Translations under genes and position numbers: made by a program
Assembly: GCF_002941025.1 (NCBI RefSeq)
Contig: NZ_PTJS01000001.1
Location: 7,578,605-7,642,604 of the forward strand
Reading direction: 5' to 3'
Length of the DNA stretch: 64,000 nt
From: Streptomyces sp. QL37
GTDB lineage: Bacteria > Actinomycetota > Actinomycetes > Streptomycetales > Streptomycetaceae
The notes under the pieces: model-generated
What the model was told of the DNA's origin: nothing
The model's input: the letters and a program-made list of their open reading frames with translations, nothing else
Databases searched by the model: none
Shown: piece by piece, positions 1 to 8,420 of the stretch
Layout of the letters: every line of letters begins with the position of its first letter
How positions within the stretch are numbered: the first letter of the stretch is position 1

Positions 1-558
1 GCGCTGAACTTCGGCCAGATCGCGGCCATCAGCTTCGGCACGACCGCCCTGTCGGCCGAGTTCCTGAACGGCGCCCTACGGACATCGCTCACGGCGGTCC
101 CCAGCCGCAGCCGCCTCTACATAGCGAAGATGGCGATGGTCGGTGGACTCGCCCTGGTCGTCGGGCTGATCGCCAGCTTCACCGCTTTTCTGGTGGGGCA
201 GCTGTTCATGGGCGACCACAGGATCGGTCTGGGGGAACCGGGCGCCCTGCGCGCCGCGTTCGGTGGTGGCGTGTATCTCGCCCTGATGGCGCTGTTCGCG
301 GCCGGGTTGACAGCGGTGCTGCGTAGCGCGGTTGCCGTGCTCAGTCTGCTCATCCCCTTCATCCTGGTCGTCTCCTTCGTGGTCGGCGACATAGCGGGAG
401 GCGTCGCCCAGTACCTCCCGGACCGAGCAGGGCAGTTGGTGCTCCGCGGACAACATGAGGGGAGCCTCGGACCATGGACGGGGCTGGCCGTCACAGCGGG
501 GTGGGCGGCGGTCGCGCTGGTCACCGGCTGGTGGGCCCTCCGGGAGCGGGACGCCTGA
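1..558 (+). CDS. ABC-2 type transporter permease (3' part, 5' end outside window)
   Basis: The reading frame is open from the first base, so the start lies to the left; 185 residues are visible. The opening fragment contains SAEFLNGALRTSL, typical of the loop before a transmembrane segment in ABC-2 permeases that pair with a separate ATPase. Hydrophobic segments follow at about fragment residues 44-66, 94-140 (probably two) and 158-178, and the protein ends in WWALRERDA. It would form the membrane channel of an exporter for drugs or lipids; substrate unknown. The partner ATPase is expected just upstream, outside the window. Family call is solid, substrate is not. Confidence 0.85.
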   Translation, partial: ALNFGQIAAISFGTTALSAEFLNGALRTSLTAVPSRSRLYIAKMAMVGGLALVVGLIASFTAFLVGQLFMGDHRIGLGEPGALRAAFGGGVYLALMALFAAGLTAVLRSAVAVLSLLIPFILVVSFVVGDIAGGVAQYLPDRAGQLVLRGQHEGSLGPWTGLAVTAGWAAVALVTGWWALRERDA

Positions 559-616
559 GGGCGCGGCGCCGGAATGGGCACGGCCCGCAACCACGACCCG
601 CGTGGCGGGTTTCCGG

Positions 617-670
617 CATCGCCGCATCGCCGCATCGCCGCATCGCCGCATCGCCGCATCGCCGCATCGC
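617..670. repeat. 8-bp tandem repeat (CATCGCCG, about 6.75 copies)
   Basis: Six perfect head-to-tail copies of CATCGCCG plus a partial seventh lie between the ABC permease stop and the next gene. The unit is not a multiple of three and the tract is in no convincing gene, so copy number can vary without a coding penalty. It sits about 60 bp past the permease stop and about 105 bp before the next start. Confidence 0.95.
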
Positions 671-776
671 ACCGGGCTCCCGGAATCGCCGAGTGCCGGG
701 CCCACAGCGCCTCGGGAGTGGGAGGGAGAGTATCCGGCCGGGGCCATGTGTCAGTGCAAGGAGGTTTACTGACGGT

Positions 777-1214
777 ATGACCACCGCACACCACCTCCTC
801 CTCATAGACGGGATGCGCACCAAGGACTTCCCTCCGGAGCGTGTTGCGTCAGGCACGGGAGTCAGCGGACCCGGCTACCACACGGCGGTCCTCTTCGGTG
901 AGGACGGCCACGACGGGAGAGATGGGGCAGACCGGCTGGAACACCGAGCGCAATGTCTCGCGGAACACGATGCGCTGCTCACGCTGCTCACCCTGCGCTG
1001 GGGCGAGCCGCAGCACATCAGTCTCTGGAGCGCACAGGAACGGACGATGAGAGGGGAGGTGATGGCCGAACCATGGGCTGAGGCCGTCGCCAGCTGCGAC
1101 CATCTCCAGCTGTGGAATACGGAAGGCCGCTGGATTGCCGTGGTGCTTTACCTCGAGGAAGGCGGGCCGGGCTGCGAGTTGGGTGTCCTTGTCACCGCGA
1201 TCGACCCACCCTGA
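777..1214 (+). CDS. Hypothetical protein, 145 aa
   Basis: Not recognised. The ATG at 777 was chosen because a perfect AAGGAGG at 758-764 precedes it; upstream extensions of this frame run through the 8-bp repeat and look non-coding. The product is acidic and soluble, with no signal peptide or membrane segment. The middle has a histidine/glutamate-rich helical stretch (LEHRAQCLAEHDALL) and the C-terminal half alternates strand-like segments (LQLWNTEGRWIAVVLYLEE). It is followed by the convergent mug gene. Codon usage with G/C third positions supports a real gene; function unknown. Confidence 0.7.
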   Translation: MTTAHHLLLIDGMRTKDFPPERVASGTGVSGPGYHTAVLFGEDGHDGRDGADRLEHRAQCLAEHDALLTLLTLRWGEPQHISLWSAQERTMRGEVMAEPWAEAVASCDHLQLWNTEGRWIAVVLYLEEGGPGCELGVLVTAIDPP

Positions 1215-1269
1215 GCGGCAAGGGGTTACGGCCCTGGGGCCCCGAGCTGCGCGGCGGTCCCGCAGCGGC

Positions 1270-1845
1270 TCATGACGGAGTCGGGACCGGAGTGGCCGAG
1301 CCGGAGGCGTCCCGGTCGACCGCGGCCAGCAGTCGGGCGTACTCCTCCGCCATGGTGCTCACGGTCCAGTGTGCGTTCAGGCCACTCGGGTTGGGCAGCG
1401 CCCAGACACGCGCACCGCCGATGGTCCGCTCCTGAGGGCCGATCCGCGCACGGCGGTCGCCGAAGGCCGAGCGATAGGCGGTCACCCCCACCACGGCCAG
1501 CCACAGCGGGGCCAGAGCTTCCACCTTGGCCGACAGCGCTTCTCCGCCCGCGCGGAATTCTTCCGGCTCCAGCTCGTCCGCCCGTGCCGTTGCTCTCGCC
1601 ACCACATTGGTGATGCCCAGGCCGTAGTCCAGAAGCTGATCCTGCTCCGAGGGTTTCAGCTGCCTCGATGTGAAGCCCGACAGGTGCAGCACCGGCCAGA
1701 ACCGATTGCCGGGATGAGCGAAATGGTGCCCCGTAGCGGCGGTCATCAGGCTCGGATTGATTCCGCAGAACAGCACACGCAGGCCGCCCGCGACCACGTC
1801 GGGTACGACGCGGTCGCGGGCGGCCTGTAGCTCATCGGGTGTCAT
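1270..1845 (-). CDS. mug: G/U mismatch-specific DNA glycosylase (Mug/TDG family)
   Basis: Family 2 uracil-DNA glycosylase, 191 aa. It removes uracil or thymine mispaired with guanine, arising from cytosine or 5-methylcytosine deamination, which matters in a high-GC genome. The two family motifs are visible: GINPS at residues 28-32 (activating Asn) and NPSGLN at 152-157 (the loop inserting into the DNA helix). HPGNRFWPVLH lies between them as in other Mug proteins. The ATG at 1845 sits 19 bp after the purB stop on the same strand, so the two are probably cotranscribed. The C-terminal tail is longer than in E. coli Mug. Confident call. Confidence 0.93.
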   Translation of the reverse strand: MTPDELQAARDRVVPDVVAGGLRVLFCGINPSLMTAATGHHFAHPGNRFWPVLHLSGFTSRQLKPSEQDQLLDYGLGITNVVARATARADELEPEEFRAGGEALSAKVEALAPLWLAVVGVTAYRSAFGDRRARIGPQERTIGGARVWALPNPSGLNAHWTVSTMAEEYARLLAAVDRDASGSATPVPTPS

Positions 1846-1864
1846 ACGGCTGTGGAGCCGGCCG

Positions 1865-3307
1865 TCAGAGAATGGAGCCGGGGGCGTACGCCGCGGCCTC
1901 CGGGTGCTGCTTGGCGATCTCCTCGATCCTGGACACCAGAACGGCGACCTGATCGCCCGCCGCGCCGGTGAACGAGAGCTTGTCCGCCATGAGGGCATCG
2001 AGCTCACCGCGGTCGAGCGGGATGCGCTCGTCGGCGGCCAGCTTGTCCAGCAGCTCGTTGCGCTCCGCTCCCTGCTCCCGCATGGCGAGCGCCGAGGCGA
2101 CCGCGTGCTCCTTGATGGCCTCGTGCGCGACCTCGCGGCCGACCCCTGCCCGCACCGAGCCCATCAGGACCTTGGTCGTGGCGAGGAAGGGCAGGTAGCG
2201 GTCCAGCTCACGTGCGACGACAGCGGGGAACGCGCCGAACTCGTCGAGCACGGTGAGGAAGGTCTCCAGCAGACCGTCGAACGCGAAGAAGGCGTCCGGC
2301 AGCGCGACCCGGCGGACCACGGAACAGGACACGTCGCCCTCGTTCCACTGGTCGCCCGCCAGCTCGCCCGTCATCGACGCGTAACCGCGCAGGATCACCA
2401 TCAGCCCGTTGACCCGCTCGCAGGAGCGCGTGTTCATCTTGTGCGGCATCGCCGACGAGCCGACCTGGCCCGGCTTGAAGCCCTCCGTCACCAGCTCGTG
2501 TCCGGCCATCAGCCGGATGGTCTTGGCGACCGACGACGGCGCGGCGGCCAGCTGCACCAGCGCGGTGACCACGTCGTAGTCGAGGGAACGGGGGTAGACC
2601 TGGCCCACAGAGGTGAAGGCGTGCGCGAAGCCGAGGTGGCCGGCGACGCGCTGCTCCAGGTCCGCGAGCTTGCTCGCGTCTCCGCCGAGCAGGTCCAGCA
2701 TGTCCTGCGCCGTGCCGACGGGGCCCTTGATGCCGCGCAGCGGGTACCGGCCCAGCAGATCTTCCAGACGCCCGTAGGCCACCAGCAGCTCGTCCGCGGC
2801 GGTGGCGAAGCGCTTGCCGAGCGTGGTCGCCTGCGCGGCGACGTTGTGCGAGCGCCCCGCGATGACCAGCTCGCTGTACTCCGCCGCCAGCTTGCCCAGC
2901 CGCGCCAGAACCGCCACCGTGCGGTCGCGCATCAGCTCCAGCGAGAGCCGGATCTGCAGCTGCTCGACGTTCTCGGTGAGGTCCCGGGAGGTCATGCCCT
3001 TGTGGACCTGCTCATGGCCGGCGAGAGCGTTGAACTCCTCGATCCGCGCCTTCACGTCGTGCCGGGTGACCTTCTCGCGCTCGGCGATCGAGGCGAGGTC
3101 GACCTGGTCGATCACCCGCTCGTAGTCGGCCGGCGCCGCGTCGGGTACCTCGATCCCGAGGTCCTTCTGAGCGCGCAGCACCGCCAGCCACAGCTGACGT
3201 TCCAGCTTCACCTTCTGCTCGGGGGACCAGAGGACGGCCAGCTCCGTAGAGGCATAGCGGCCGGCCAGGACATTGGGGATGCGAGGCTTCGCAGACACAG
3301 CAGTCAC
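1865..3307 (-). CDS. purB: Adenylosuccinate lyase
   Basis: 480 aa. It cleaves SAICAR to AICAR and adenylosuccinate to AMP, each releasing fumarate, in purine synthesis. Member of the fumarase/aspartase superfamily: the signature GSSAMPHKMN, carrying the catalytic serine loop, is near residue 285, and TSRDLTENVEQ near residue 100 is typical of PurB. The GTG at 3307 was chosen because the conserved start (AKPRIPNVLAGRYAS) follows within a few codons; in-frame codons further upstream look non-coding. mug follows 19 bp downstream. No odd features. Confidence 0.96.
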   Translation of the reverse strand: MTAVSAKPRIPNVLAGRYASTELAVLWSPEQKVKLERQLWLAVLRAQKDLGIEVPDAAPADYERVIDQVDLASIAEREKVTRHDVKARIEEFNALAGHEQVHKGMTSRDLTENVEQLQIRLSLELMRDRTVAVLARLGKLAAEYSELVIAGRSHNVAAQATTLGKRFATAADELLVAYGRLEDLLGRYPLRGIKGPVGTAQDMLDLLGGDASKLADLEQRVAGHLGFAHAFTSVGQVYPRSLDYDVVTALVQLAAAPSSVAKTIRLMAGHELVTEGFKPGQVGSSAMPHKMNTRSCERVNGLMVILRGYASMTGELAGDQWNEGDVSCSVVRRVALPDAFFAFDGLLETFLTVLDEFGAFPAVVARELDRYLPFLATTKVLMGSVRAGVGREVAHEAIKEHAVASALAMREQGAERNELLDKLAADERIPLDRGELDALMADKLSFTGAAGDQVAVLVSRIEEIAKQHPEAAAYAPGSIL

Positions 3308-3401
3308 GTGTCCGGATTCTACTGGCGGTTTCTGCAGGTCCGCGCCGCGGGCCGGTATGTGGCTTCCTACGAGACCGGGGCGGGTCTCCGGTCGGCGGGC
3401 T

Positions 3402-4202
3402 TCAGGGCTTCGCGGCCACGAAGCCCCACTGGTCCACGGGCTCACCCGCCGGAGGCTCCTCGGGGCGCCACAGGCTGATCGACCCGAATCCGGGTTCGAC
3501 GAGATCGAGCCCGTCCGCGAAGGAACGCACTACCTCCTTGGGGCGCGAGATGTACGGCATGGCACCACCGCTGGCGTACTCGTCGGAAGCCGCCCGGGTC
3601 TCCTCCGTCTCGATGGTGTCGCACAGCATCAGGAAGCTTCCGGTGGGGACCGCGTCGAGGTAGCCGCGCAGAAGGGCGGCAGCCTCACCCGGGTCGGCGA
3701 TGTGTCCCAAGGTGGAGAGCACCATCAGCGCCACCGGCTGCTGAAGGTCGAGGGTCCGGGCGGCCTCCCGAAGCACCGCGCCCGTGTCCCTGAGATCCGC
3801 GTGCACGTAGTTCGTGGCGCCCTCGGGGCTGCTTGTCAGCAGTGCGCGCGCGTGGGCCAGCACGATCGGGTCGTGGTCCACGTACACCACGCGCGCCGCC
3901 GGGGCGACAGCCTGCGCGACCTCGTGCGTCGCGTTCGCGGTCGGCAGGCCGGTGCCGAGATCGAGGAACTGCCGGATCCCCGCCTCCTCGGCCAGATGGC
4001 GCACCGCCCGGGCCTGGAAGCGGCGGGAAGCCCGGGCGATGTCGATGATCTGCGGATACAGCTCTTCCATCGTCGCGCCGAGCCGACGGTCCACCTCGTA
4101 GTTGTCCTTGCCACCCAGCCAGTAGTTCCAGACCCGTGCGGAGTGAGGCGTGCCGGTGTCGGTCCCGTCCACCGGGTCCTGGATCTCCGGTACGCCGCTC
4201 AT
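3402..4202 (-). CDS. SAM-dependent methyltransferase of the DUF574 / Methyltransf_19 family
   Basis: 266 aa. The start of this actinobacterial family is obvious: PHSARVWNYWLGGKDNYEVD, followed by FLDLGTGLPT (SAM-binding glycine loop, near residue 84) and VVYVDHDPIVLAHA. Streptomyces genomes carry dozens of these; their substrates are mostly unknown. ATG at 4202 has a GGAG about 10 nt upstream; reading further upstream would enter a duplicated 26-bp leader segment. It is a single gene between purB and an SGNH hydrolase. Family certain, substrate unknown. Confidence 0.9.
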   Translation of the reverse strand: MSGVPEIQDPVDGTDTGTPHSARVWNYWLGGKDNYEVDRRLGATMEELYPQIIDIARASRRFQARAVRHLAEEAGIRQFLDLGTGLPTANATHEVAQAVAPAARVVYVDHDPIVLAHARALLTSSPEGATNYVHADLRDTGAVLREAARTLDLQQPVALMVLSTLGHIADPGEAAALLRGYLDAVPTGSFLMLCDTIETEETRAASDEYASGGAMPYISRPKEVVRSFADGLDLVEPGFGSISLWRPEEPPAGEPVDQWGFVAAKP

Positions 4203-4221
4203 GGGCACCCCCGCTCCGTCG

Positions 4222-4272
4222 CCCAGGGTGTTCCTGCGCGTTGTACGCCCAGGTGTTCCTGTGCGTTGAACG
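4222..4272. repeat. Imperfect 26/25-bp tandem duplication in the methyltransferase leader
   Basis: Two adjacent copies (4222-4247 and 4248-4272) of a segment starting CCCAGG-GTGTTCCTG and ending GTTG-ACG differ at only a few positions, and a third copy begins (CCCATGCTG). It lies 20 bp upstream of the methyltransferase start on the minus strand, so it would be in its leader or promoter. Confidence 0.85.
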
Positions 4273-4360
4273 CCCATGCTGCCCCACCTGCCACACGTGC
4301 AACAGGAGCAACTGCGCCAACCCGTCAGCCGTCCAGCCACGCCTGGTCGACGCGAACCGG

Positions 4361-5197
4361 TCAGCCGTCCAGCCGACGCCAGCCGGTCACCGGTCCCGGG
4401 CTCGCCGTGTCCGCGGGAGTGATCCAGTAGGCCTTCCCCAGCTCCGAGTCGAACTGCGCGCCTGCCCGGCCGTCGCCGGACGAGCGCCCCGTGAGGCGCC
4501 GCCCGATCCAGGGCATCAGATGGTGGCGGGCGAACCGTACGTCGTCGATCCGCCGCTGCGCCCACCGGGCGGGGGCGGACACCGGCATCGGGGTCTGCCA
4601 GTCGCTCTCCGCCGGCAGCCCCAGCGTCTGCCAGACCGCCTCCGCGACCCTGCGGTGCCCTTCGGCCGTGAGGTGGAGCCTGTCCACGTCCCACATCCGC
4701 GGATCTCCCAGCGACGCCGCGCCGTACAGGTCGGTCACCACCGCGCCATGGCGCTCGGCCAAGTCGCCGACCAGGGAGAACAGCTCCTCCATACGCGGAC
4801 GGAAACGTTCCATCACCGGACCGTTCCGGCCCGGGCTGCGCATCAGCACCAGGGTCTTGCACGCCGGCGCGAGTCGCTCGACCGCCTCCTCCAGCCTGCC
4901 CCGGACCATGCCCATGTCGCACTTCGGCCGCAGGGTGTCGTTGAGCCCGCCGACGAGCGTGATCACATCCGGCTGCAGCGCGGCGGCGACAGCGACCTGC
5001 TCGTCCACGATCTGCCCGATGAGCTTTCCCCGTACGGCGAGGTTGGCATACCGGAATCCGGGTGCGCGTACAGCGAGACGAGCGGCGAGGACGTCGGCCC
5101 AGCCGCGGTAGGAACCGTCGGGCAGCAGATCCGACATGCCCTCGGTGAACGAGTCACCGACCGCGACAAAACTGGTGTAGGAGGCATTCAATTCCAT
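4361..5197 (-). CDS. SGNH/GDSL-family hydrolase (lipase/esterase-like)
   Basis: 278 aa, no signal peptide. The SGNH blocks are in order: AVGDSFTEG at residues 12-20 (nucleophile Ser16), a Gly block in LAVRGKLIG, GGLND (block III Asn) and DRLHLTAEG (block V Asp and His). This gives a complete Ser-Asp-His triad with Gly and Asn for the oxyanion hole. Likely an esterase on an unknown acyl substrate. ATG at 5197 (MELNASYTSF) chosen because the SGNH domain begins immediately; the longer frame upstream is Pro/Gly/Arg rich and overlaps a terminator hairpin. Confidence 0.9.
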   Translation of the reverse strand: MELNASYTSFVAVGDSFTEGMSDLLPDGSYRGWADVLAARLAVRAPGFRYANLAVRGKLIGQIVDEQVAVAAALQPDVITLVGGLNDTLRPKCDMGMVRGRLEEAVERLAPACKTLVLMRSPGRNGPVMERFRPRMEELFSLVGDLAERHGAVVTDLYGAASLGDPRMWDVDRLHLTAEGHRRVAEAVWQTLGLPAESDWQTPMPVSAPARWAQRRIDDVRFARHHLMPWIGRRLTGRSSGDGRAGAQFDSELGKAYWITPADTASPGPVTGWRRLDG

Positions 5198-5254
5198 GGC
5201 GCTGCCGATCGTACCGCGACCGCCCCCCTCACCAGGGGCCCGCGGGAGCACGGA

Positions 5255-5284
5255 GGAGGGGCGGGACCGCAGTCCCGCCCCTCC
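5255..5284 (-). terminator. Rho-independent-like hairpin after the CNNM pair
   Basis: Perfect 13-bp inverted repeat GGAGGGGCGGGAC / GTCCCGCCCCTCC with a CGCA loop, 30 bp past the stop of the shorter CNNM gene. No clear U-tract, as is usual in Streptomyces. Confidence 0.7.
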
Positions 5285-5314
5285 CCGTGCCGTCACCCGA
5301 CGCCGACGCGGACG

Positions 5315-6334
5315 TCAGCGGGGCTGCGGCCTGCCCACCAGCTCACGCAGCACGTCCTCCATCGTGATCATGCCGGCCAGCCGCCCGTCCTCGTCGAGTA
5401 CGGCCGCCAGATGCGTGCGACTCCGCCGCAGCGCTGTCAGCACGTCGTCCAGAGGCGTCGCCGCACGCACCCGGGCGATCGGCCGCAGGGCCGTCACCGG
5501 GAAGGGCACATCGCGCGGCATGGCGTCCAGGGCGTCCTTCACATGGAGGTACCCGATGATGCGCTGCTCGCTGTCCATCACCGGGAAGCGCGAGAACCCG
5601 GACTCGTGCGAGAGGCGCTCCAGCTCCTCCGGGGTCGTGCCGACCCTGGTGTAGAGCACCCGGTCGACCGGGAGGAGCACGTCCTGGACCGGGCGGCGGC
5701 CCAGTTCCAGCGCGTGGCGCAGACGGTCCGCCGAGCGGTCGTCGACGAGCCCGGAGTCCTCGGCGTCCTTGACGAGGCGCGCCAGTTCGTCGTCCGAGAA
5801 GGTCGCGGAGACCTCGTCCTTGGTCTCCACCCGCAACAGCTTGAGCAGCGTGTTCGCGAAGGCGTTGATCGCGAAGATCACCGGCTTCAGCGCCCTCGCG
5901 AGCGTGACCAGCGGCGGTCCGAGCAGCAGCGCCGTTCGGGCCGGCTCGGCCAGCGCGATGTTCTTCGGCACCATCTCGCCGAGCAGCATGTGCAGATACG
6001 TCGCCACGGTCAGGGCGATGACGAACGAGATCGGATGCACCAGCCCGTGCGGCACCCCCACCCCGTCGAAGACCGGCTCCAGCAGATGGGCGATGGCGGG
6101 CTCGGCGACGATGCCCAGCACCAGGGTGCAGAGCGTGATGCCCAGCTGTGCCGCCGCCAGGAGCGCCGACACGTGCTCGAGCCCCCAGATGACACTGCGG
6201 GCCCGCCGGTTACCGGCTTCGGCCTCGGGCTCGATCTGACTGCGGCGTACGGAGATCAGCGCGAACTCCGCGCCGACGAAGAAGGCGTTGACGACCAGGG
6301 TCAGCAGGCCGATGAAGAGCTGGACGGCGATCAT
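5315..6334 (-). CDS. CNNM/CorC-type membrane protein with DUF21 and two CBS domains (short form)
   Basis: 339 aa. DUF21 transmembrane domain at about 1-190 (starts with FIGLLTLVVNAFFVGAEFA; contains LLGEMVPKN, the family signature), then a CBS pair at about 210-330 (SGFSRFPVMD; LAGMITMEDVLRELVG). It stops right after the second CBS and lacks the C-terminal CorC_HlyC domain present in its neighbour. Relatives transport or sense Mg2+/Co2+. Its ATG overlaps the stop of the upstream paralogue by 4 bp (ATGA), so the two are translationally coupled and may act as a heteromer. Confidence 0.9.
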   Translation of the reverse strand: MIAVQLFIGLLTLVVNAFFVGAEFALISVRRSQIEPEAEAGNRRARSVIWGLEHVSALLAAAQLGITLCTLVLGIVAEPAIAHLLEPVFDGVGVPHGLVHPISFVIALTVATYLHMLLGEMVPKNIALAEPARTALLLGPPLVTLARALKPVIFAINAFANTLLKLLRVETKDEVSATFSDDELARLVKDAEDSGLVDDRSADRLRHALELGRRPVQDVLLPVDRVLYTRVGTTPEELERLSHESGFSRFPVMDSEQRIIGYLHVKDALDAMPRDVPFPVTALRPIARVRAATPLDDVLTALRRSRTHLAAVLDEDGRLAGMITMEDVLRELVGRPQPR

Positions 6335-7668
6335 CGTTCGTCCTCCGCCGGCTCGTCGCTGCCGGGCAGCGGGGCGTGCAGCAGCGCACGTGCGGCGCGA
6401 TGCCCCGAAGCGTCCACCACGTCGATGCGCCACCCGGTGAGCTCGACGGTGTCGCCGACCACCGGGATGCGGCCGACCTCCGTGGCGATCAGACCGGCCA
6501 GTGTCTCGTACGGCCCGTCCGGTACCCGCAGCCCGATGGTGCGGAGCTGGTCCGTGCGGGCGGCTCCGTCCGCGGACCACAGGGTGCGTCCGTCCGCGTC
6601 CTCGCCCGCGGCCGCCAGGTCGGGGGTCTCGTGCGGGTCGTGCTCGTCCCGCACCTCGCCGACCACTTCCTCCACGATGTCCTCCAGCGTCACGACTCCC
6701 GCCGTGCCGCCGTACTCGTCGATGACGACGGCCATGGCCAGCTTTCCGGAGAGCCGGTCCAGCAGGCGGTCCACGGTGAGCGTCTCCGGCACGAGCAGTG
6801 GTTCACGCAGCATGTCCGACACCCGTTTGCGGGGCCGCTGGTCCGCGGGAATGGCCAGTACGTCCTTGATGTGGGCGACGCCGACGACGGTGTCCAGGCT
6901 GCCCCGGTAGACGGGGAACCGGGACAGGCCGGTCGCCCGGGTGGCGTTCGCGACGTCCTCGGCGGTCGCCTGGACCTCGAGGGCGGTGACCTGGACGCGG
7001 GGGGTCATCACGTTCTCCGCGGTCAGTTCGGACAGGTTGAGGGTGCGTACGAAGAGTTCGGCGGTGTCCGCCTCGAGCGCGCCCTCCTTCGCGGAGTGGC
7101 GCGCCAGGGCCACCAGCTCCTGGGGGCTGCGAGCCGATGCCAGTTCCTCGGCCGGTTCGAGGCCGAAACGCCGCACGATCCGGTTGGCGGTGTTGTTGAG
7201 GTGGCTGATGAAGGGCCGGAAGACCGCGGTGAACGCACGCTGCGGCGCTGCGACCGTCCGGGCGACCGCCAGGGGGGAGGAGATCGCCCAGTTCTTCGGG
7301 ACGAGCTCGCCGACCACCATCAGGACCACGGTGGACAGCGCCGTACCGATCACGAGTGCCAGCGAGGAGGACACACCGGGTGACAGTCCGGTCGCTTCCA
7401 CCGGCCCTCGGATCAGCTTCGAGATGGACGGCTCGGAGAGCATGCCGACGATCAGGTTGGTGACGGTGATGCCGAGCTGTGCGCCGGAGAGCTGGTAGGT
7501 GAGGCTGCGTACGGCCTTGAGTGCTCCCGCCGCACCTCGGTCCCCTCGCTCGACGGACCGTTCGAGATCGCCGCGCTCCACGGTGGTCAGGGAGAACTCC
7601 GCCGCCACGAACGCTCCACAGGCGAGGGAGAGCAGCAGCGCCACGAGGAGCAGGAGCACTTCGGTCAT
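6331..7668 (-). CDS. CNNM/CorC-type membrane protein, DUF21-CBS-CBS-CorC_HlyC (full length)
   Basis: 445 aa. N-terminal membrane segment LLLLVALLLSLACGAF, DUF21 domain to about residue 200 (VVGELVPKNWAIS), CBS pair at about 215-340 (TGLSRFPVYRGSLD; GGTAGVVTLEDIVEEVVGE), and a C-terminal CorC_HlyC domain at about 355-435. Family members are linked to Mg2+ or Co2+ efflux. It is the first gene of a two-gene operon with the short paralogue. ATG at 7668 follows a GAGGTGA Shine-Dalgarno. Often annotated as hemolysin, which is misleading. Confidence 0.92.
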   Translation of the reverse strand: MTEVLLLLVALLLSLACGAFVAAEFSLTTVERGDLERSVERGDRGAAGALKAVRSLTYQLSGAQLGITVTNLIVGMLSEPSISKLIRGPVEATGLSPGVSSSLALVIGTALSTVVLMVVGELVPKNWAISSPLAVARTVAAPQRAFTAVFRPFISHLNNTANRIVRRFGLEPAEELASARSPQELVALARHSAKEGALEADTAELFVRTLNLSELTAENVMTPRVQVTALEVQATAEDVANATRATGLSRFPVYRGSLDTVVGVAHIKDVLAIPADQRPRKRVSDMLREPLLVPETLTVDRLLDRLSGKLAMAVVIDEYGGTAGVVTLEDIVEEVVGEVRDEHDPHETPDLAAAGEDADGRTLWSADGAARTDQLRTIGLRVPDGPYETLAGLIATEVGRIPVVGDTVELTGWRIDVVDASGHRAARALLHAPLPGSDEPAEDER

Positions 7669-7877
7669 CGGTTCACCTCCGTCCCATGATCGGGCAGGGG
7701 CAGAAGGTTCGCGCGATGTCGGCGGTGTCTACTACTGGGGGGCTCGCCCATGGGCGGACGCTCACACCTTTCGAAAGGGTCGGACGGTCGAGGATCCATA
7801 GTAAAGGATCGGCAAAATACCCTGTACGGGCGGACGGTGCGTGGCTGGACAGGGGCTTTCGGTGGTTTCGGGGGTGG

Positions 7878-8297
7878 TCACAGGGACTTGATCCAGCGCC
7901 GCCAGTGGTCCTCGCGATGGTAGCCAGCCGCGCCCCACGCGTGATGCGCCCGCTCGTTGGATTCCAGGACCATGGCGTCCACCCGGCGGCCGCCGAGGGC
8001 GAGGAACCGTTGTTCCGCGGCTTCCAGCAGCGCGGTCGCGACGCCCTGCCGACGGCAGGTGGGGTGCACGGCGAGCCGGTACGCGGAGCATCGCCACCCG
8101 TCGAAGCCGGCTATGACGGTGCCGGCGATCCGGCCGTCGCGTTCCGCGAGGAGCAGGGCCTCGGGGTCCCGCGTGATCAGGCGGGCGACCCCGTCGTGGT
8201 CGTCGGTGATGCTGGTGCCCTCCGCGGCCTCGCGCCAGAACCGCAGCACGGAGTCGATGTCTGACAGGGTGGCGCGACGGATGTCGAGATCGGTCAT
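7878..8297 (-). CDS. GNAT-family N-acetyltransferase
   Basis: About 139 aa, a single GNAT domain filling the protein. The acetyl-CoA loop is RRQGVATALLEAAEQ (motif A, R-x-x-G-x-A) near residue 88, preceded by the strand YRLAVHPTC and followed by VDAMVLESNERAHHAWGAAGY. It would acetylate an amine on a small molecule or protein; substrate unknown. ATG at 8297 gives the canonical MTDLDIRRAT start; an ATG four codons upstream is also possible. Single gene, transcribed towards the CNNM pair. Confidence 0.9.
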   Translation of the reverse strand: MTDLDIRRATLSDIDSVLRFWREAAEGTSITDDHDGVARLITRDPEALLLAERDGRIAGTVIAGFDGWRCSAYRLAVHPTCRRQGVATALLEAAEQRFLALGGRRVDAMVLESNERAHHAWGAAGYHREDHWRRWIKSL

Positions 8298-8392
8298 GGC
8301 CAGAGCCAATCAGAGCGCTCGGGGGCGGGGCCAGCGGTTTCGTCCCCGAGCGCCGTCGGGTGCGTGGTCCCGCCCTCGCTCCTCTTGCGAGT

Positions 8393-8412
8393 GCTAGCGC
8401 ACGCGCGCTAGC
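8393..8412. promoter_or_regulatory. Perfect inverted repeat, candidate operator of the TA-like pair
   Basis: GCTAGCGC - ACGC - GCGCTAGC, 8-bp arms with a 4-bp spacer, ending 8 bp before the GTG of the ribbon-helix-helix-like gene. Its position between promoter and start is where autoregulating antitoxins bind. Binding is inferred. Confidence 0.6.
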
Positions 8413-8420
8413 GTGATGGC

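Noticed and set aside
474..776. Extended N-terminus of the hypothetical gene through the 8-bp repeat
   Set aside because: Repeat translates to low-complexity sequence in all frames and a perfect Shine-Dalgarno supports the start at 777.
4136..6910. Plus-strand ORF of 924 codons opposite SGNH and CNNM genes
   Set aside because: Spans several real minus-strand genes and their intergenic gap; no domain.
7767..7778. CCTTTCGAAAGG palindrome upstream of the CNNM operon
   Set aside because: Only 12 bp and without flanking symmetry; could be an operator but also chance, so not annotated.
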